Below are positions 44,512 to 53,415 of a stretch of DNA of 64,000 nucleotides, one piece after another; the first letter of the stretch is position 1; each line of letters begins with the position of its first letter. A program made the translations under genes and the position numbers. The notes below the pieces were generated by a model. It was not told the origin of the DNA. It ran no database searches and saw only the letters and a list, made by a program, of their open reading frames with translations. Origin of the DNA: an uncultured Paracoccaceae bacterium (GTDB taxonomy: Bacteria > Pseudomonadota > Alphaproteobacteria > Rhodobacterales > Rhodobacteraceae); the NCBI GenBank assembly GCA_937916485.1, contig CALFSV010000094.1, positions 1-64,000 on the forward strand, read 5' to 3'.

Positions 44512-44514
44512 GGC

Positions 44515-44540
44515 GTAAGGTGGGTCATGACCCACCTTAC
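44515..44540. repeat. 26-bp palindrome GTAAGGTGGGTC family, copy 1
   Basis: Arms GTAAGGTGGGTC and GACCCACCTTAC with AT between, perfectly matched. It sits in the 36-base gap between converging glpK and the PfkB kinase, four bases after the glpK stop, where it can act as a two-way terminator. Two more copies occur at 56961 and 57028. Confidence 0.85.
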
Positions 44541-44547
44541 CGGGACC

Positions 44548-45462
44548 CTACCCCAAACTGGCCCCGACCTCAGCCGCCGACGGGATGCCGGTGACGGCGC
44601 CCCGGCGGGTGGTAGACAGGGCGGCGGCGGCATTGGCCCGGATCGCGGCCTCGGCCAGGTCATCGCCAGCGGTCAGGCCCGACAGGAAATAGCCGTCGAA
44701 CGTGTCCCCTGCCCCGCTGGCGTCGACCACATCTACCCGCAGTGGGGCGATCCGGCGGTGGGCCTCGGCGGTCGCCACATAGACACCCTCAGCCCCCATG
44801 GTGAGGGCCACCACTTGTGGACCATAGCCCAACACGCGGCCGGCAATGGCCTCTGGATCGGTCAACCCGAACAGGCGTTCTGCATCTGCAAGGTTCGGCA
44901 AGGCGATGTCACATTTTCCCAGAAGCGAGAGGGCCGCCGATCTGGACCGGTCGACCGCGCCATGTCCCGGCGGGACGTGAAGGTCAAAGGAAACCCGAGT
45001 TCCGGCGGACCGGGCCATTTCCACCGCCTCAAGGGCCAGGGCCGCGGCACTATCCGAGATGGCGCAGGTGGTGCCCGACAGATGCAGGACCCGGGCCCCG
45101 GCCACGGTCGCGGCATCCAGATCACCCGGCCGCATCAGGCTGGCGGCGGACCCCCGTCGGGCAAAGGTGAACCGCTTTGCGCCCATGCCGTTATGGCGGA
45201 AATAATGGCCTGTCGGGGCAGAGGCATCGCGGGTCACGGCCCTATGGTCCACCCCCTCGACCGTCCAGAGGTCTGTGAACATCTCGCCAAAGGCGTCCGT
45301 TCCGATCCGCGAGGCGATTGCGGCCTGTCCGCCAGACCGTGCCACAGCGATGGCGACGTTGGAGGCATCGCCCCCAAATCCCCGCAGATAGCGCCCCGTC
45401 GTTTCCTCGGAGAATTCCACCAACGGCTCCCCAAGGCACATGACGTCCCAAATGCGGCTCAC
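44548..45462 (-). CDS. PfkB-family sugar kinase, KDG kinase-like
   Basis: 304 residues. The opening CLGEPLVEFSE and the first PfkB signature GGDASNVAIAVARSG (about 27-41) suit 2-keto-3-deoxygluconate kinases. The second signature with the catalytic Asp is DASGAGDTFDGYF (about 248-260). It would phosphorylate 2-keto-3-deoxygluconate, an end product of uronic-acid breakdown, which links it to the locus at 17.6-30.6 kb although 14 kb apart. The GTG at 45462 gives the usual family N-terminus; the ATG at 45441 is an alternative, and the long frame to 45573 is not supported. Confidence 0.78.
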   Translation of the reverse strand: MSRIWDVMCLGEPLVEFSEETTGRYLRGFGGDASNVAIAVARSGGQAAIASRIGTDAFGEMFTDLWTVEGVDHRAVTRDASAPTGHYFRHNGMGAKRFTFARRGSAASLMRPGDLDAATVAGARVLHLSGTTCAISDSAAALALEAVEMARSAGTRVSFDLHVPPGHGAVDRSRSAALSLLGKCDIALPNLADAERLFGLTDPEAIAGRVLGYGPQVVALTMGAEGVYVATAEAHRRIAPLRVDVVDASGAGDTFDGYFLSGLTAGDDLAEAAIRANAAAALSTTRRGAVTGIPSAAEVGASLG

Positions 45463-45547
45463 CTCTGGCAACAGATAACACTCCGAAACAACAAACTGGG
45501 GCGAGGTTTGGCACAGGTCTGGTGGACTGCCAAGAGCGCCAGGGCAA

Positions 45548-45569
45548 GAACCGGCCCGAAGGCCGGTTC
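45548..45569 (-). terminator. Hairpin after the acyl-CoA synthetase gene
   Basis: A 9-bp perfect stem GAACCGGCC / GGCCGGTTC with loop CGAA, about 55 bases past the synthetase stop on the minus strand. It has no clear T tract. Confidence 0.55.
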
Positions 45570-45623
45570 GCATTGTCCCAAGATCAGTCGATCAGGCCCC
45601 GGACGCAGGAGCCTTTCGTCGCC

Positions 45624-47516
45624 TCAGGGCCGCCATTCCCAGGGCCGGGTATAGGCACCCAGGGTCCGGTCCACATCCTCATCCGTCACTGTGCCGGTCT
45701 TGACAAGCTGGGCAACAAGGCCGCGACGTTTGTCCTCGATCACCTCGGCCACTTCGGCCGGGACGTCAGAATTGACAAGGGCCGCGTTGTAGACCCGAGA
45801 AATCGCCCGCCGGCGCAGATCGGGTTTGAACACCTTGCCCACGGCTGTCTTGGGCAACTCCGACAGTATTTCCAGATGCTTGGGCTGGGCCGCCCGTTCG
45901 TTGATATGCTTGGTGGCATAGTCCATCAATTCGTCGACCGTGACCTCGGCCCCGTCGACCAGTTCTACAAAGGCGCAAGGCACCTCACCGGCATGGGCAT
46001 CCGGCTGGCCAATAGCCCCGGCAAAGGCCACGGCGGGATGTCCTGCCAATGCTTCTTCGATCTCAGCGGGGTCGATGTTGTGACCGCCTCGAATGATCAG
46101 GTCCTTGGCCCGGCCGGTGATCCAGAGATAGCCGTCGCTATCCAACCGGCCCAGGTCGCCGGTGCGCAGATACCAGTCATCATTCTCGGGCCAGTGATAA
46201 AAGAGGTCGGCGTTCTTTTCGGCCTCGGTATAGGTCTTGCCCCCGTAGACGCCGGGGTTGGACACGCAGATTTCGCCAATCTCATCGGTGCTGCAGTCCA
46301 TCCCCGTCGCAACGTTGACGATCCGGATGTGGGTATGGGGGAAAGGAACCCCGATCGACCCCACCTTCTTTTCGCCTTCGGGCGGGTTGATAGAGACAAG
46401 ACAGGTTGCCTCTGTCAGGCCATAGCCCTCGCAGATGGTCACCCCTGCCGCCGCCTCGAACCGCTTGTAAAGTTCAAGCGGCAGAGGGGCCGATCCGCAA
46501 AACGCCAGTTTGAGCGAGGATATATCGGCATTGACCGGCCGTTGCATGAGCGCCGACATGGCTGTGGGTACGGTGATGACAAAGGTCACCTTGTGGCGGG
46601 CGATCAGCTTCCAGAAATTGTCGAAAACACCATCGCCTCGGTAGCCCTGTGGCGTTGGAAACACGATCTGCGCCCCAGACGACAACGAGGCGCCCAGCGA
46701 CACGATTGCGGCAAAGACATGGAACATCGGCAGAGGACAGATCTGCACGTCCTGCTCTGTGAACAGAAGGCGATCCCCAAGCCAGGAGTTGTAAATGATC
46801 CCCGAAAAACGGTGTTGGGCTATCTTGGGCATGCCCGTCGTGCCGCCCGTGTGGAAGAAGGCCGCGACCCGGTCACTTCCCGTGTCCTTGAAGGTCAAGG
46901 TCTTGGGCTGACGATCCATTTCAGCGTTGAAACTCAGAACCTTCGCCCCATGAGACGCGGGGTTCTTGGGGCGGATCAACGGCACGATCAGCTTTTTGAC
47001 GCCGGTCAGGTAGCGCAGCAGATCCACCTCGAGAATCGTCTTGACGTTGGGCGCAAGCTTGACCGCCGCGGCCGCCTTCTGGGCCACGTCAGACTTGGGA
47101 AAGGCCCGCAGGGTCACGAGGACCTTGGCTCCGGTTTCACGCAGGATCGACGCGATCTGTTCCGCATCCATCAGGGGGTTGATCGGGTTCACGATGCCGG
47201 CGACCTGTCCGCCAAGATAGGTCAGCACGGTCTCGTTGCAGTTGGGAAGCAGGTAGGCGACGACGTCGTCCTCGCCCACGCCAAGACCGCGCAACATATT
47301 AGCGGTCTGGGCGACCTTGCCCTGCAACTCGCCCCAGGTGAACGTCTCATCCTTTGCTCCGGGATCGGACAAAAGCTGGAATGTCAGCGCCTTGCGGCTG
47401 CCATGTGCCGCGGCTGTCCTGCCCAGCATCTCCCATGTCGTCTTTGGCAGATCGCGTTCAGCGAACGGCATTTCCGCTTCGATATCGTCGCGATCCTTGA
47501 CCGAAGCAAAGGTCAT
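45624..47516 (-). CDS. Acyl-CoA synthetase (AMP-forming)
   Basis: 630 residues, a long-chain or medium-chain acyl-CoA ligase. Motifs: P-loop FHTGGTTGMPK (about 215-225), GYGLTEATCLVS (about 365-376), and the hinge YLRTGDLGRLD...GRAKDLI (about 448-472). It activates a carboxylic acid through an acyl-adenylate. The ATG at 47516 has a strong GGGGAGGAA ribosome site. The genes on both sides are not functionally related, so it is probably its own transcript. A large antisense open frame across it is a GC-bias artefact. Confidence 0.9.
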   Translation of the reverse strand: MTFASVKDRDDIEAEMPFAERDLPKTTWEMLGRTAAAHGSRKALTFQLLSDPGAKDETFTWGELQGKVAQTANMLRGLGVGEDDVVAYLLPNCNETVLTYLGGQVAGIVNPINPLMDAEQIASILRETGAKVLVTLRAFPKSDVAQKAAAAVKLAPNVKTILEVDLLRYLTGVKKLIVPLIRPKNPASHGAKVLSFNAEMDRQPKTLTFKDTGSDRVAAFFHTGGTTGMPKIAQHRFSGIIYNSWLGDRLLFTEQDVQICPLPMFHVFAAIVSLGASLSSGAQIVFPTPQGYRGDGVFDNFWKLIARHKVTFVITVPTAMSALMQRPVNADISSLKLAFCGSAPLPLELYKRFEAAAGVTICEGYGLTEATCLVSINPPEGEKKVGSIGVPFPHTHIRIVNVATGMDCSTDEIGEICVSNPGVYGGKTYTEAEKNADLFYHWPENDDWYLRTGDLGRLDSDGYLWITGRAKDLIIRGGHNIDPAEIEEALAGHPAVAFAGAIGQPDAHAGEVPCAFVELVDGAEVTVDELMDYATKHINERAAQPKHLEILSELPKTAVGKVFKPDLRRRAISRVYNAALVNSDVPAEVAEVIEDKRRGLVAQLVKTGTVTDEDVDRTLGAYTRPWEWRP

Positions 47517-47756
47517 CGGCGTTTCCTCCCCTATATGTCGCAAGACCGTTATGACCGGTCCCGCTTCTCGTCCCTGCGGATCAAGATGGAAAGACTGCGG
47601 CAAAGGCGCAAGTCTGACGCTGCGAAATTGTCGCGGGCGGGGGAGTAAACATGGCTATTCCGGACGAATCAGCCCGAAAGTCCGGGTTCAGACAAGATCC
47701 GGACCGGTCAAACCCGCCAGACCGCCATCACAGGGTGACGATGGGCTGGCCGGTCC

Positions 47757-49550
47757 CTATTCCGCCGCTAGTCCTTCGGTGAACTGAAGCCGGGCAAGCC
47801 GGGCATAAAGCCCACCTTCGGCAACAAGGGCGTCATGAGTGCCCTGCGCCACGATGCGCCCTGCTTCGAAAACCACGATCCGGTCTGCCTTTTTGACCGT
47901 CGCCAGACGGTGCGCCACGATGATGGTTGTCCGGCCCTCGGCCAGACCTTCGACTGCCTTTTGCACCAGATGTTCGCTCTCTGCATCCAGCGCACTGGTC
48001 GCTTCGTCCAGCAACAGAACGGGGGCGTCGCGCAGGATCGCCCGGGCAATAGCGATTCTCTGCTTTTGGCCGCCCGACAGCATGACACCCCGTTCGCCCA
48101 CGTAGCTGTCATAGCCGTCCGGCAGGGCGACAAGGAAATCATGGGCCGCCGCCGCCTTTGCGGCCTCCTCGACCTCGGCATCGATGGCGCCGGGACGGCC
48201 GAAACGGATGTTCTCACGGGCCGTTGTGGCAAAGATGACCGGATCCTGCGGCACAAGGGCGATATCGCCCCGGAATTCTTCCCGGGTCATGTCGCGCAGA
48301 TCGACGCCGTCAAACAGGATTGCGCCCTCCTGCGGATCATAGAAGCGCTGGATAAGCTGGATGATCGTCGTCTTGCCTGCCCCGGATGGACCGACAAGGG
48401 CAACGGTTTCCCCCGGTGCAACGTCGAGTGTGACATGGTCCAACGCCGAAACGCCGGGCCGCGAGGGGTAGTGAAAGACCACATCCCTGAACGAAATCGC
48501 CCCATGCCGACGCCCCTCGTGCGACTTGGCACTCTCGGGATCGTTGACCGCATCTTCGGCGCTGAGCAGTTCAACCAACCGTTCGGTCGCACCTGCGGCG
48601 CGCTGAAGTTCGCCCCAAACATCTGTGAGCGCAGCCACACCGCCTGCTACGATGACAGAGTAGATAACGAATTGGACAAGTTGGCCCACTGTCATAACGC
48701 CCTGGCGGACGTCCGTAGCCCCGATCCAGAGGACGCCGACAATCCCGGCAAAAACAAGGAAGATAACAATGGCCGTCATGGCGGCCCGGACCCCGATCCG
48801 CCTGCGCGCAGCATCAAAGCTTTTCTCGGTCACATCGGAAAAGGCAGCCCGGCTTGCGGTTTCGTGGGTATAGGCCTGCACCGTCTGGGCGCTTAGCAAC
48901 GCTTCGGAAGCCGAACCGGAGGACGAGGCGATCCAGTCCTGATTCTCGCGACTCAGCGACCGCAACCTGCGGCCAAGAACCACGATCGGAATGATCACGG
49001 CCGGCACGATCAGCAGGACAAGGCCAGTCAGCTTGGCCGATGTATAGAACAGCAGAATGAGACCGCCGATCAGCGTCAGCGCATTGCGCAGCGCGATCGA
49101 GACAGAGGACCCGATGACCGACTGGATCAATGTGGTGTCGGTCGTGATCCGGCTTAGGACTTCACCGGTCATGATCTTTTCAAAGAACGACGGGCTCATC
49201 CCGATCATGCGGTCAAACACCGCCTTTCGGATATCGGCCACGACCCGTTCACCCAACCGGGTCACAAGGTAGTAGCGCAGCGCCGATCCGGTGGCGAGCA
49301 TGCCCGCAATCAAAAGGGCCCCGGCAAAATACCGGTCCAGTTGCGCACCCTCGGCAACGTCGAAATTGTCGACGACGCGGCGGGCGGCGAGCGGCAGCAA
49401 AAGAGACACCATCGCAGTTGTGACAAGGGCCGCAAGCGCACCCGCCAGCATCAGCCGATAGGGCTGCATGAACGGCCAAAGTTCGCGCAAGGCACCAATC
49501 CGTTTGGACTTGGCCCGTTCCTGCTCGGACTGCATTGGTGGTTCAGCCAT
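47757..49550 (-). CDS. ABC exporter, fused permease/ATPase (MsbA/BmrA type)
   Basis: 597 residues. The N-terminal six-helix membrane domain (about 25-310) is followed by an ATPase with Walker A GPSGAGKTT (about 392-400), signature LSGGQKQRIAIARA (about 494-507) and Walker B VLLLDEATSALD (about 513-524). It works as a homodimer and exports a lipid, drug or peptide; the substrate cannot be read. Starts at 49559, 49550 and 49535 are possible; 49550 has AAGGG at a usable distance. It is divergent from the tiny ORF at 49675. Confidence 0.9.
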   Translation of the reverse strand: MAEPPMQSEQERAKSKRIGALRELWPFMQPYRLMLAGALAALVTTAMVSLLLPLAARRVVDNFDVAEGAQLDRYFAGALLIAGMLATGSALRYYLVTRLGERVVADIRKAVFDRMIGMSPSFFEKIMTGEVLSRITTDTTLIQSVIGSSVSIALRNALTLIGGLILLFYTSAKLTGLVLLIVPAVIIPIVVLGRRLRSLSRENQDWIASSSGSASEALLSAQTVQAYTHETASRAAFSDVTEKSFDAARRRIGVRAAMTAIVIFLVFAGIVGVLWIGATDVRQGVMTVGQLVQFVIYSVIVAGGVAALTDVWGELQRAAGATERLVELLSAEDAVNDPESAKSHEGRRHGAISFRDVVFHYPSRPGVSALDHVTLDVAPGETVALVGPSGAGKTTIIQLIQRFYDPQEGAILFDGVDLRDMTREEFRGDIALVPQDPVIFATTARENIRFGRPGAIDAEVEEAAKAAAAHDFLVALPDGYDSYVGERGVMLSGGQKQRIAIARAILRDAPVLLLDEATSALDAESEHLVQKAVEGLAEGRTTIIVAHRLATVKKADRIVVFEAGRIVAQGTHDALVAEGGLYARLARLQFTEGLAAE

Positions 49551-49674
49551 AGGCCCCATTCCCTTGTTGCCCGCCCGATGTAGGCCGTCAGCGAGATGGG
49601 GGCAAGCGCAAGGGACAGCGACGGAAACCCAAAAACGCAACGTAGAAAACCCTGAACACCAAGGGAGACCTCTC

Positions 49675-49785
49675 ATGCGCCTTATGACCTATGCCGCCAT
49701 TTTCATCCTTGGCGGGCTTAGCCTTGCCACGGTCGTCACGTCCGACACCTTGTTGGTCGGGTCCCCCTTCTGGGGGAACTTGTAG
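49675..49785 (+). CDS. 36-residue membrane miniprotein
   Basis: 36 residues. It starts MRLMTYAAIFILGGLSLAT, giving one hydrophobic helix (about 5-20), then a short polar tail ending FWGNL. The ATG has a good AGGGAG ribosome site seven bases upstream, unlike the longer frame that starts at 49468. It lies in the 239-base gap between the ABC exporter and the hydrolase at 49789, with its stop only four bases from the hydrolase stop. Family unknown. Confidence 0.5.
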   Translation: MRLMTYAAIFILGGLSLATVVTSDTLLVGSPFWGNL

Positions 49786-49788
49786 CCC

Positions 49789-50544
49789 CTAGGCGGCAAG
49801 AAACGCAGCGACGGCGGCCTCGAACTCCCTCGGCTTTTCGGCATGCAACCAATGGCCTGCGCCTGGTATCCGGGCAAAGCGGGCAGCAGGGAAAAGCGCC
49901 TTGATCCGATCCCGATGGCTATCGGTGACATAATCCGATTGTCCCCCGGAAAGAAACAATGTTGGTCCATCGAACTGACTGTCCACATCAGGGAAACTCA
50001 GTATCAAGGGCATGTCCTGCTCCAGAACATCAAGGTTCAGCTTCCAGGCGCGGGCCTGCATATCAAGGCTTTGCAACAGGAAGGCCGCCGTGGTGGCATC
50101 CTCTAGTCCCAACTGGGCGGCAGCATCAGATCGGTTGGCGATTCCCGCCAGATCAACTCGGCGCATGGCGGCGATGTTGTGGGCCTGGGTATGACCATAA
50201 TTCACCGGGGCGATGTCGGCGACGATCAGTTTGCGAATCAACTCGGGCCGGGACAACGCCAGCATCATCGCGGCCTTACCCCCCATCGAATGCCCCAGCA
50301 CGTCGGCGGGACCATCGAGGCCTTCGAGCACTTCGGCCAGATCGGCGGCGAGGTCAGGGTAGCTATGGCTGTCAGCCCAAGGGCTGCCTGCGTGGTTGCG
50401 CATGTCGACAGCGATGACCTGATGGCCCTGCTCTGACAGGCGTTTGGCAATGATGCCCCAGTTTCGGCCAGACCCAAAAAGTCCGTGGGCGATCAAAAGC
50501 GGAGGGTTCGGGCCGGCTGTGCCGGTGACAATCGTGTTCAGCAT
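49789..50544 (-). CDS. Alpha/beta-hydrolase (YbfF/ABHD11-like esterase)
   Basis: 251 residues. Oxyanion-side HGLFGSGRNW (about 20-29), nucleophile GHSMGG (about 89-94), acid in the GGQSDYV region (about 201), and a late histidine in GAGHWLHAEKP (about 228-238) match the YbfF esterase group. It hydrolyses acyl esters or acyl-CoA in the cytoplasm; the exact substrate is unknown. Divergent from the small gene at 50623. Confidence 0.87.
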   Translation of the reverse strand: MLNTIVTGTAGPNPPLLIAHGLFGSGRNWGIIAKRLSEQGHQVIAVDMRNHAGSPWADSHSYPDLAADLAEVLEGLDGPADVLGHSMGGKAAMMLALSRPELIRKLIVADIAPVNYGHTQAHNIAAMRRVDLAGIANRSDAAAQLGLEDATTAAFLLQSLDMQARAWKLNLDVLEQDMPLILSFPDVDSQFDGPTLFLSGGQSDYVTDSHRDRIKALFPAARFARIPGAGHWLHAEKPREFEAAVAAFLAA

Positions 50545-50622
50545 GCATCGACCCTACCGCTGTTTGGCCGGGCCGTTCCAGAGGCATTGAGGCCCCCAGT
50601 TCCCAACGATAGGGTCGCCGTC

Positions 50623-50994
50623 ATGGATCAGGATGCGCTGACACAGCAGATCGAAGAAGTTCGCAGGCTGATGGCCGAGCGGTTGCGGCTGCGCGGCGCG
50701 ACGCTGGAGGATCAGGTCAGGCGGGCCGGAAACCTTCTGCCCCGGGCACTGATCCGCGAGGCGCGGTACCTCGCCCAGGCGGAAACGCTGATGCGCAATC
50801 CCAAGCTGGCAAGGATGGTCGATGCCGAAAAGACACGTGACGCCCACGACCGCCTTGCCGCCCATCTTATGACCGTTGACCCGAAAGAGTGCCGCAAGGA
50901 CCGGGTCTTGGGCATTCTTGGCGGGCTCGCCTTCAACCTGCTCTTGATCGGCGCCCTCGCGATCATCTGGCTAAGGTGGCGTGGCGTTGTCTGA
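50623..50994 (+). CDS. Small protein with C-terminal membrane helix, unknown
   Basis: 123 residues. It is mostly helical and charged, with a predicted coiled coil near residues 5-35 ([14 protein letters not shown]), and ends in one hydrophobic helix (about 102-120). It is probably a tail-anchored or membrane-associated protein. The ATG at 50623 has an AGGG site. It overlaps meaB by 14 bases, so it is co-expressed with that GTPase. I do not recognise the family. Confidence 0.65.
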   Translation: MDQDALTQQIEEVRRLMAERLRLRGATLEDQVRRAGNLLPRALIREARYLAQAETLMRNPKLARMVDAEKTRDAHDRLAAHLMTVDPKECRKDRVLGILGGLAFNLLLIGALAIIWLRWRGVV

Positions 50995-51988
50995 CGCCGA
51001 CATCGTGACCAGCCTGGCCAAAGGCGTGGCCGAGGGCGACCGCCGGGCATTGGCCCGCGCAATTACGCTGGTGGAAAGCGGCCGGGCTGATCATCGCGAC
51101 CAAGCCCAGTCCCTGCTCGCTCGGCTTGGGACAGGGCGACAGGCCTTCCGGGTTGGTTTGTCCGGGACCCCCGGGGTCGGCAAATCGACTTTCATTGAGG
51201 CGCTTGGCCTGTTCCTGACCGGACAGGGCCTGCGAGTGGCGGTTCTGGCCGTGGACCCCTCGTCCGCCCGCTCTGGCGGATCGATTCTGGGGGACAAGAC
51301 CCGGATGGAGCACCTGAGCCGGGATCCCCTTGCCTTTATCCGGCCCTCGCCCGCCCAAAGCCAGCTTGGCGGTGTTGCCCGCCGCACCCGTGAGGCAGTT
51401 GCGCTCTGCGAAGCTGCCGGTTTTGACGTGGTGCTGATCGAGACTGTCGGGGTCGGTCAGTCCGAAACCATGGTCGCAGACATGTCCGACGTGTTCCTGC
51501 TGCTGCTTGCCCCTGCGGGCGGGGATGAATTGCAGGGGGTCAAGCGCGGGATCATGGAGATCGCCGATATCGTGCTGGTGAACAAGGCGGATGGCAGCCT
51601 GAAAGCGCAGGCGACGCGGACCTGTGCGGACTACGCCGGCGCCCTGCGGCTGCTGCGCAAACGGCCGCAGGACCCGGAAGGCTATCCAAAGGCGATGACC
51701 CTGTCAGCCATCGAAGGCGCGGGCCTGCCAGAAGCATGGGACGCGGTTCAGACCCTGATCGGCTGGCGGCGGGACCATGGGCTGTTCGAGGCGACACGCG
51801 CCGATCAGGCGCGGCGCTGGTTCGGCGACGAATTGCGGGCCGAGATGATGGCCCTGCTGACCCGGGACCCGGCCCTGAAAGCACGGCTGGAACGCCTCGA
51901 GGCCGACGTGGCCGCGGGCCGTATGACCCCTGCTGCCGCAGCACGGAAGGCGTTGGCCCCTTTGGAACCGGGACACGATCAGACGTGA
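50981..51988 (+). CDS. meaB: MeaB/ArgK-family GTPase (methylmalonyl-CoA mutase chaperone)
   Basis: 335 residues, standard length. P-loop GTPGVGKST is near 60-68, Mg-binding [18 protein letters not shown] near 89-106, ETVGVGQSE near 154-162, and NKADG near 201 (guanine specificity). It protects and reloads cobalamin-dependent methylmalonyl-CoA mutase. The mutase gene is not in the window. It starts with GTG at 50981 with AAGG upstream, inside the end of the preceding gene, and overlaps the next gene by four bases (GTGA). Confidence 0.92.
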   Translation: MALSDADIVTSLAKGVAEGDRRALARAITLVESGRADHRDQAQSLLARLGTGRQAFRVGLSGTPGVGKSTFIEALGLFLTGQGLRVAVLAVDPSSARSGGSILGDKTRMEHLSRDPLAFIRPSPAQSQLGGVARRTREAVALCEAAGFDVVLIETVGVGQSETMVADMSDVFLLLLAPAGGDELQGVKRGIMEIADIVLVNKADGSLKAQATRTCADYAGALRLLRKRPQDPEGYPKAMTLSAIEGAGLPEAWDAVQTLIGWRRDHGLFEATRADQARRWFGDELRAEMMALLTRDPALKARLERLEADVAAGRMTPAAAARKALAPLEPGHDQT

Positions 51989-52815
51989 CCCTTCGGACAG
52001 TCTTCGACGGGGATCATCTTCGGGCCAGCCTTGCTGCAGCGCCGGACGGTGCAACTGGCAAGCTGATGGTGACATTCGATTTTCGGCAGGTGGGCAAGAC
52101 CGACTTCGCACCTGCCAATGTCTCGGCCAGCTTTGCCAAGGCTGGGTTCGCCCAATTGTCTATCAAGACCCGCGCCAATGACTGGTTCATCAATCCCGAC
52201 ACCCGCACCCTCGACTCGGCTTTGGCAGACCTTGCGACCGGCTTTGATGAAGTCCGTTGCCTTGGGTATTCGATGGGGGGCTACGGCGCCTTTCGGTTTG
52301 CGGGTGCCTTGCGGGCCAAAAGCGTCGTTGCGGTCAGTCCCCAAGTGTCGATCCACCCGGACGAGGTTCCGTTCGACCGCCGATACAGGGCCGAAAGCCG
52401 GGGGTTCGATCTGATTGAGGGCAGCCTATCAGCGCGTGGCATCGACGATCTGACGGGCCTGGTCCTATATGATCCTTTCGTCAGGCCCGACGGGATACAT
52501 GCCAAGAGGCTTGCAGCACTGTTTCCGCGTCTATGCTTTGCAAGGCTGGGGTTTGGCGGCCACCCCGCCACCCGCGTCCTGCGGGCCTCGGGCAAGGCCT
52601 GGACTGTGCAGAAGGCTGCGTTGGACCCCCAGTCGGGACGGACCACCGTGCTGCAGGCCCACCGTCAGGGGCGGCGCACGACCGAACCCTACTGGCGCAA
52701 ACTGGCCGACTATGCCATGTCCGACAGGCCCCATCTTGCCCAGATCGCCCTTGCGCGGGCCGCTGGACTGAAGGCGGACACCGCCCATCACGACGTGGAC
52801 CGGTCAAAGCGGTGA
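51985..52815 (+). CDS. Alpha/beta-hydrolase-like protein linked to meaB
   Basis: 276 residues from a GTG that overlaps the meaB stop. The nucleophile elbow [14 protein letters not shown] (about 92-105) marks an alpha/beta-hydrolase fold, and a histidine in GGHPATRVL (about 190) could complete the triad. The C-terminal 75 residues are basic and helical. Strict overlap with meaB suggests a role near cobalamin or acyl-CoA metabolism, but no substrate is evident. The frame extends back to 51736 through meaB without a start signal. Confidence 0.68.
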   Translation: MTLRTVFDGDHLRASLAAAPDGATGKLMVTFDFRQVGKTDFAPANVSASFAKAGFAQLSIKTRANDWFINPDTRTLDSALADLATGFDEVRCLGYSMGGYGAFRFAGALRAKSVVAVSPQVSIHPDEVPFDRRYRAESRGFDLIEGSLSARGIDDLTGLVLYDPFVRPDGIHAKRLAALFPRLCFARLGFGGHPATRVLRASGKAWTVQKAALDPQSGRTTVLQAHRQGRRTTEPYWRKLADYAMSDRPHLAQIALARAAGLKADTAHHDVDRSKR

Positions 52816-52870
52816 TATCGGGTTGACGCAGGGCTGGAATCCCCGTAATTGCCCGGAACCGAATTCGAGG

Positions 52871-52895
52871 CCCTGCCACGGCAGGGTCCTTTTCC
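52871..52895 (+). terminator. Rho-independent terminator after the meaB operon
   Basis: CCCTGC-CACG-GCAGGG stem (6 bp, extendable by one pair) followed directly by TCCTTTTCC. It separates the meaB operon from rpmB and lies 55 bases after the hydrolase stop. Confidence 0.75.
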
Positions 52896-52949
52896 TTTGA
52901 GACCGCGTCGTTCCTGGCCGGTCCCGAGATGACACGAAGGACTGATGAT

Positions 52950-53234
52950 ATGTCGCGCCGCTGCGAACTGACCGGAAAAGGCCCGATGTCTGGCAACAAT
53001 GTCAGCCATGCCAATAACAAGACCCGTCGCCGCTTTTTGCCGAACCTGAACGATGTGACCCTTATGTCCGATACGCTCGGCCGGTCGTTCAAGTTCCGCA
53101 TCTCGGCCCATGCCCTGCGCTCGGTCGACCACCGTGGTGGTCTGGACGCCTACCTGGCCCGCGCCAAGGATGCAGAGCTGTCGGACAACGCGCTCAAGGT
53201 CAAGAAAGAGATCGCAAAGGCCGCTCAGGCCTGA
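52950..53234 (+). CDS. rpmB: 50S ribosomal protein L28
   Basis: 95 residues. The start [12 protein letters not shown] and [15 protein letters not shown] (about 15-29) are hallmark L28 sequence, and the length suits the alphaproteobacterial form. The first four-cysteine zinc motif of some L28 proteins is absent; only one early Cys remains. The ATG at 52950 has AAGGA about ten bases upstream; an upstream ATG at 52929 is not conserved-looking. It is bounded by terminators on both sides, so it is a single-gene transcript. Confidence 0.95.
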   Translation: MSRRCELTGKGPMSGNNVSHANNKTRRRFLPNLNDVTLMSDTLGRSFKFRISAHALRSVDHRGGLDAYLARAKDAELSDNALKVKKEIAKAAQA

Positions 53235-53271
53235 TCTTTCAGATTGATTGCCCGGAAACGGGCATGCAACG

Positions 53272-53301
53272 GGCCCGGTCTTTGACCGGGCCTTTGGTGT
53301 T
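53272..53301 (+). terminator. Rho-independent terminator after rpmB
   Basis: A 9-bp stem GGCCCGGTC / GACCGGGCC with loop TTT, followed by TTTGGTGTTTT. It lies 37 bases after the rpmB stop. Confidence 0.85.
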
Positions 53302-53334
53302 TTATCCGGACCGTTTTTCGAGGCATAGAACTTG

Positions 53335-53370
53335 GATGCCTCCGGCGGGAATATTTGGGGCAAGAAAAAA
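53335..53370 (+). repeat. Dispersed ATATTT element, copy C
   Basis: Reads GCCTCCGGCGGGAATATTT then GGGGCAAGAAAAAA. Its left half is nearly identical to the copy at 32491-32520 (minus strand), and the right half matches the copy at 58051. It lies between rpmB and hrpB. Confidence 0.65.
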
Positions 53371-53415
53371 CCCATTGCGGCTTTGCCCTGCTCCTGTCCA
53401 GGTGGATAAGGGGTC

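Noticed and set aside
45522..47648. 708-residue frame antisense to the acyl-CoA synthetase
   Set aside because: The synthetase on the other strand has complete adenylation motifs; the antisense frame is His/Arg/Gly-rich with no domain.
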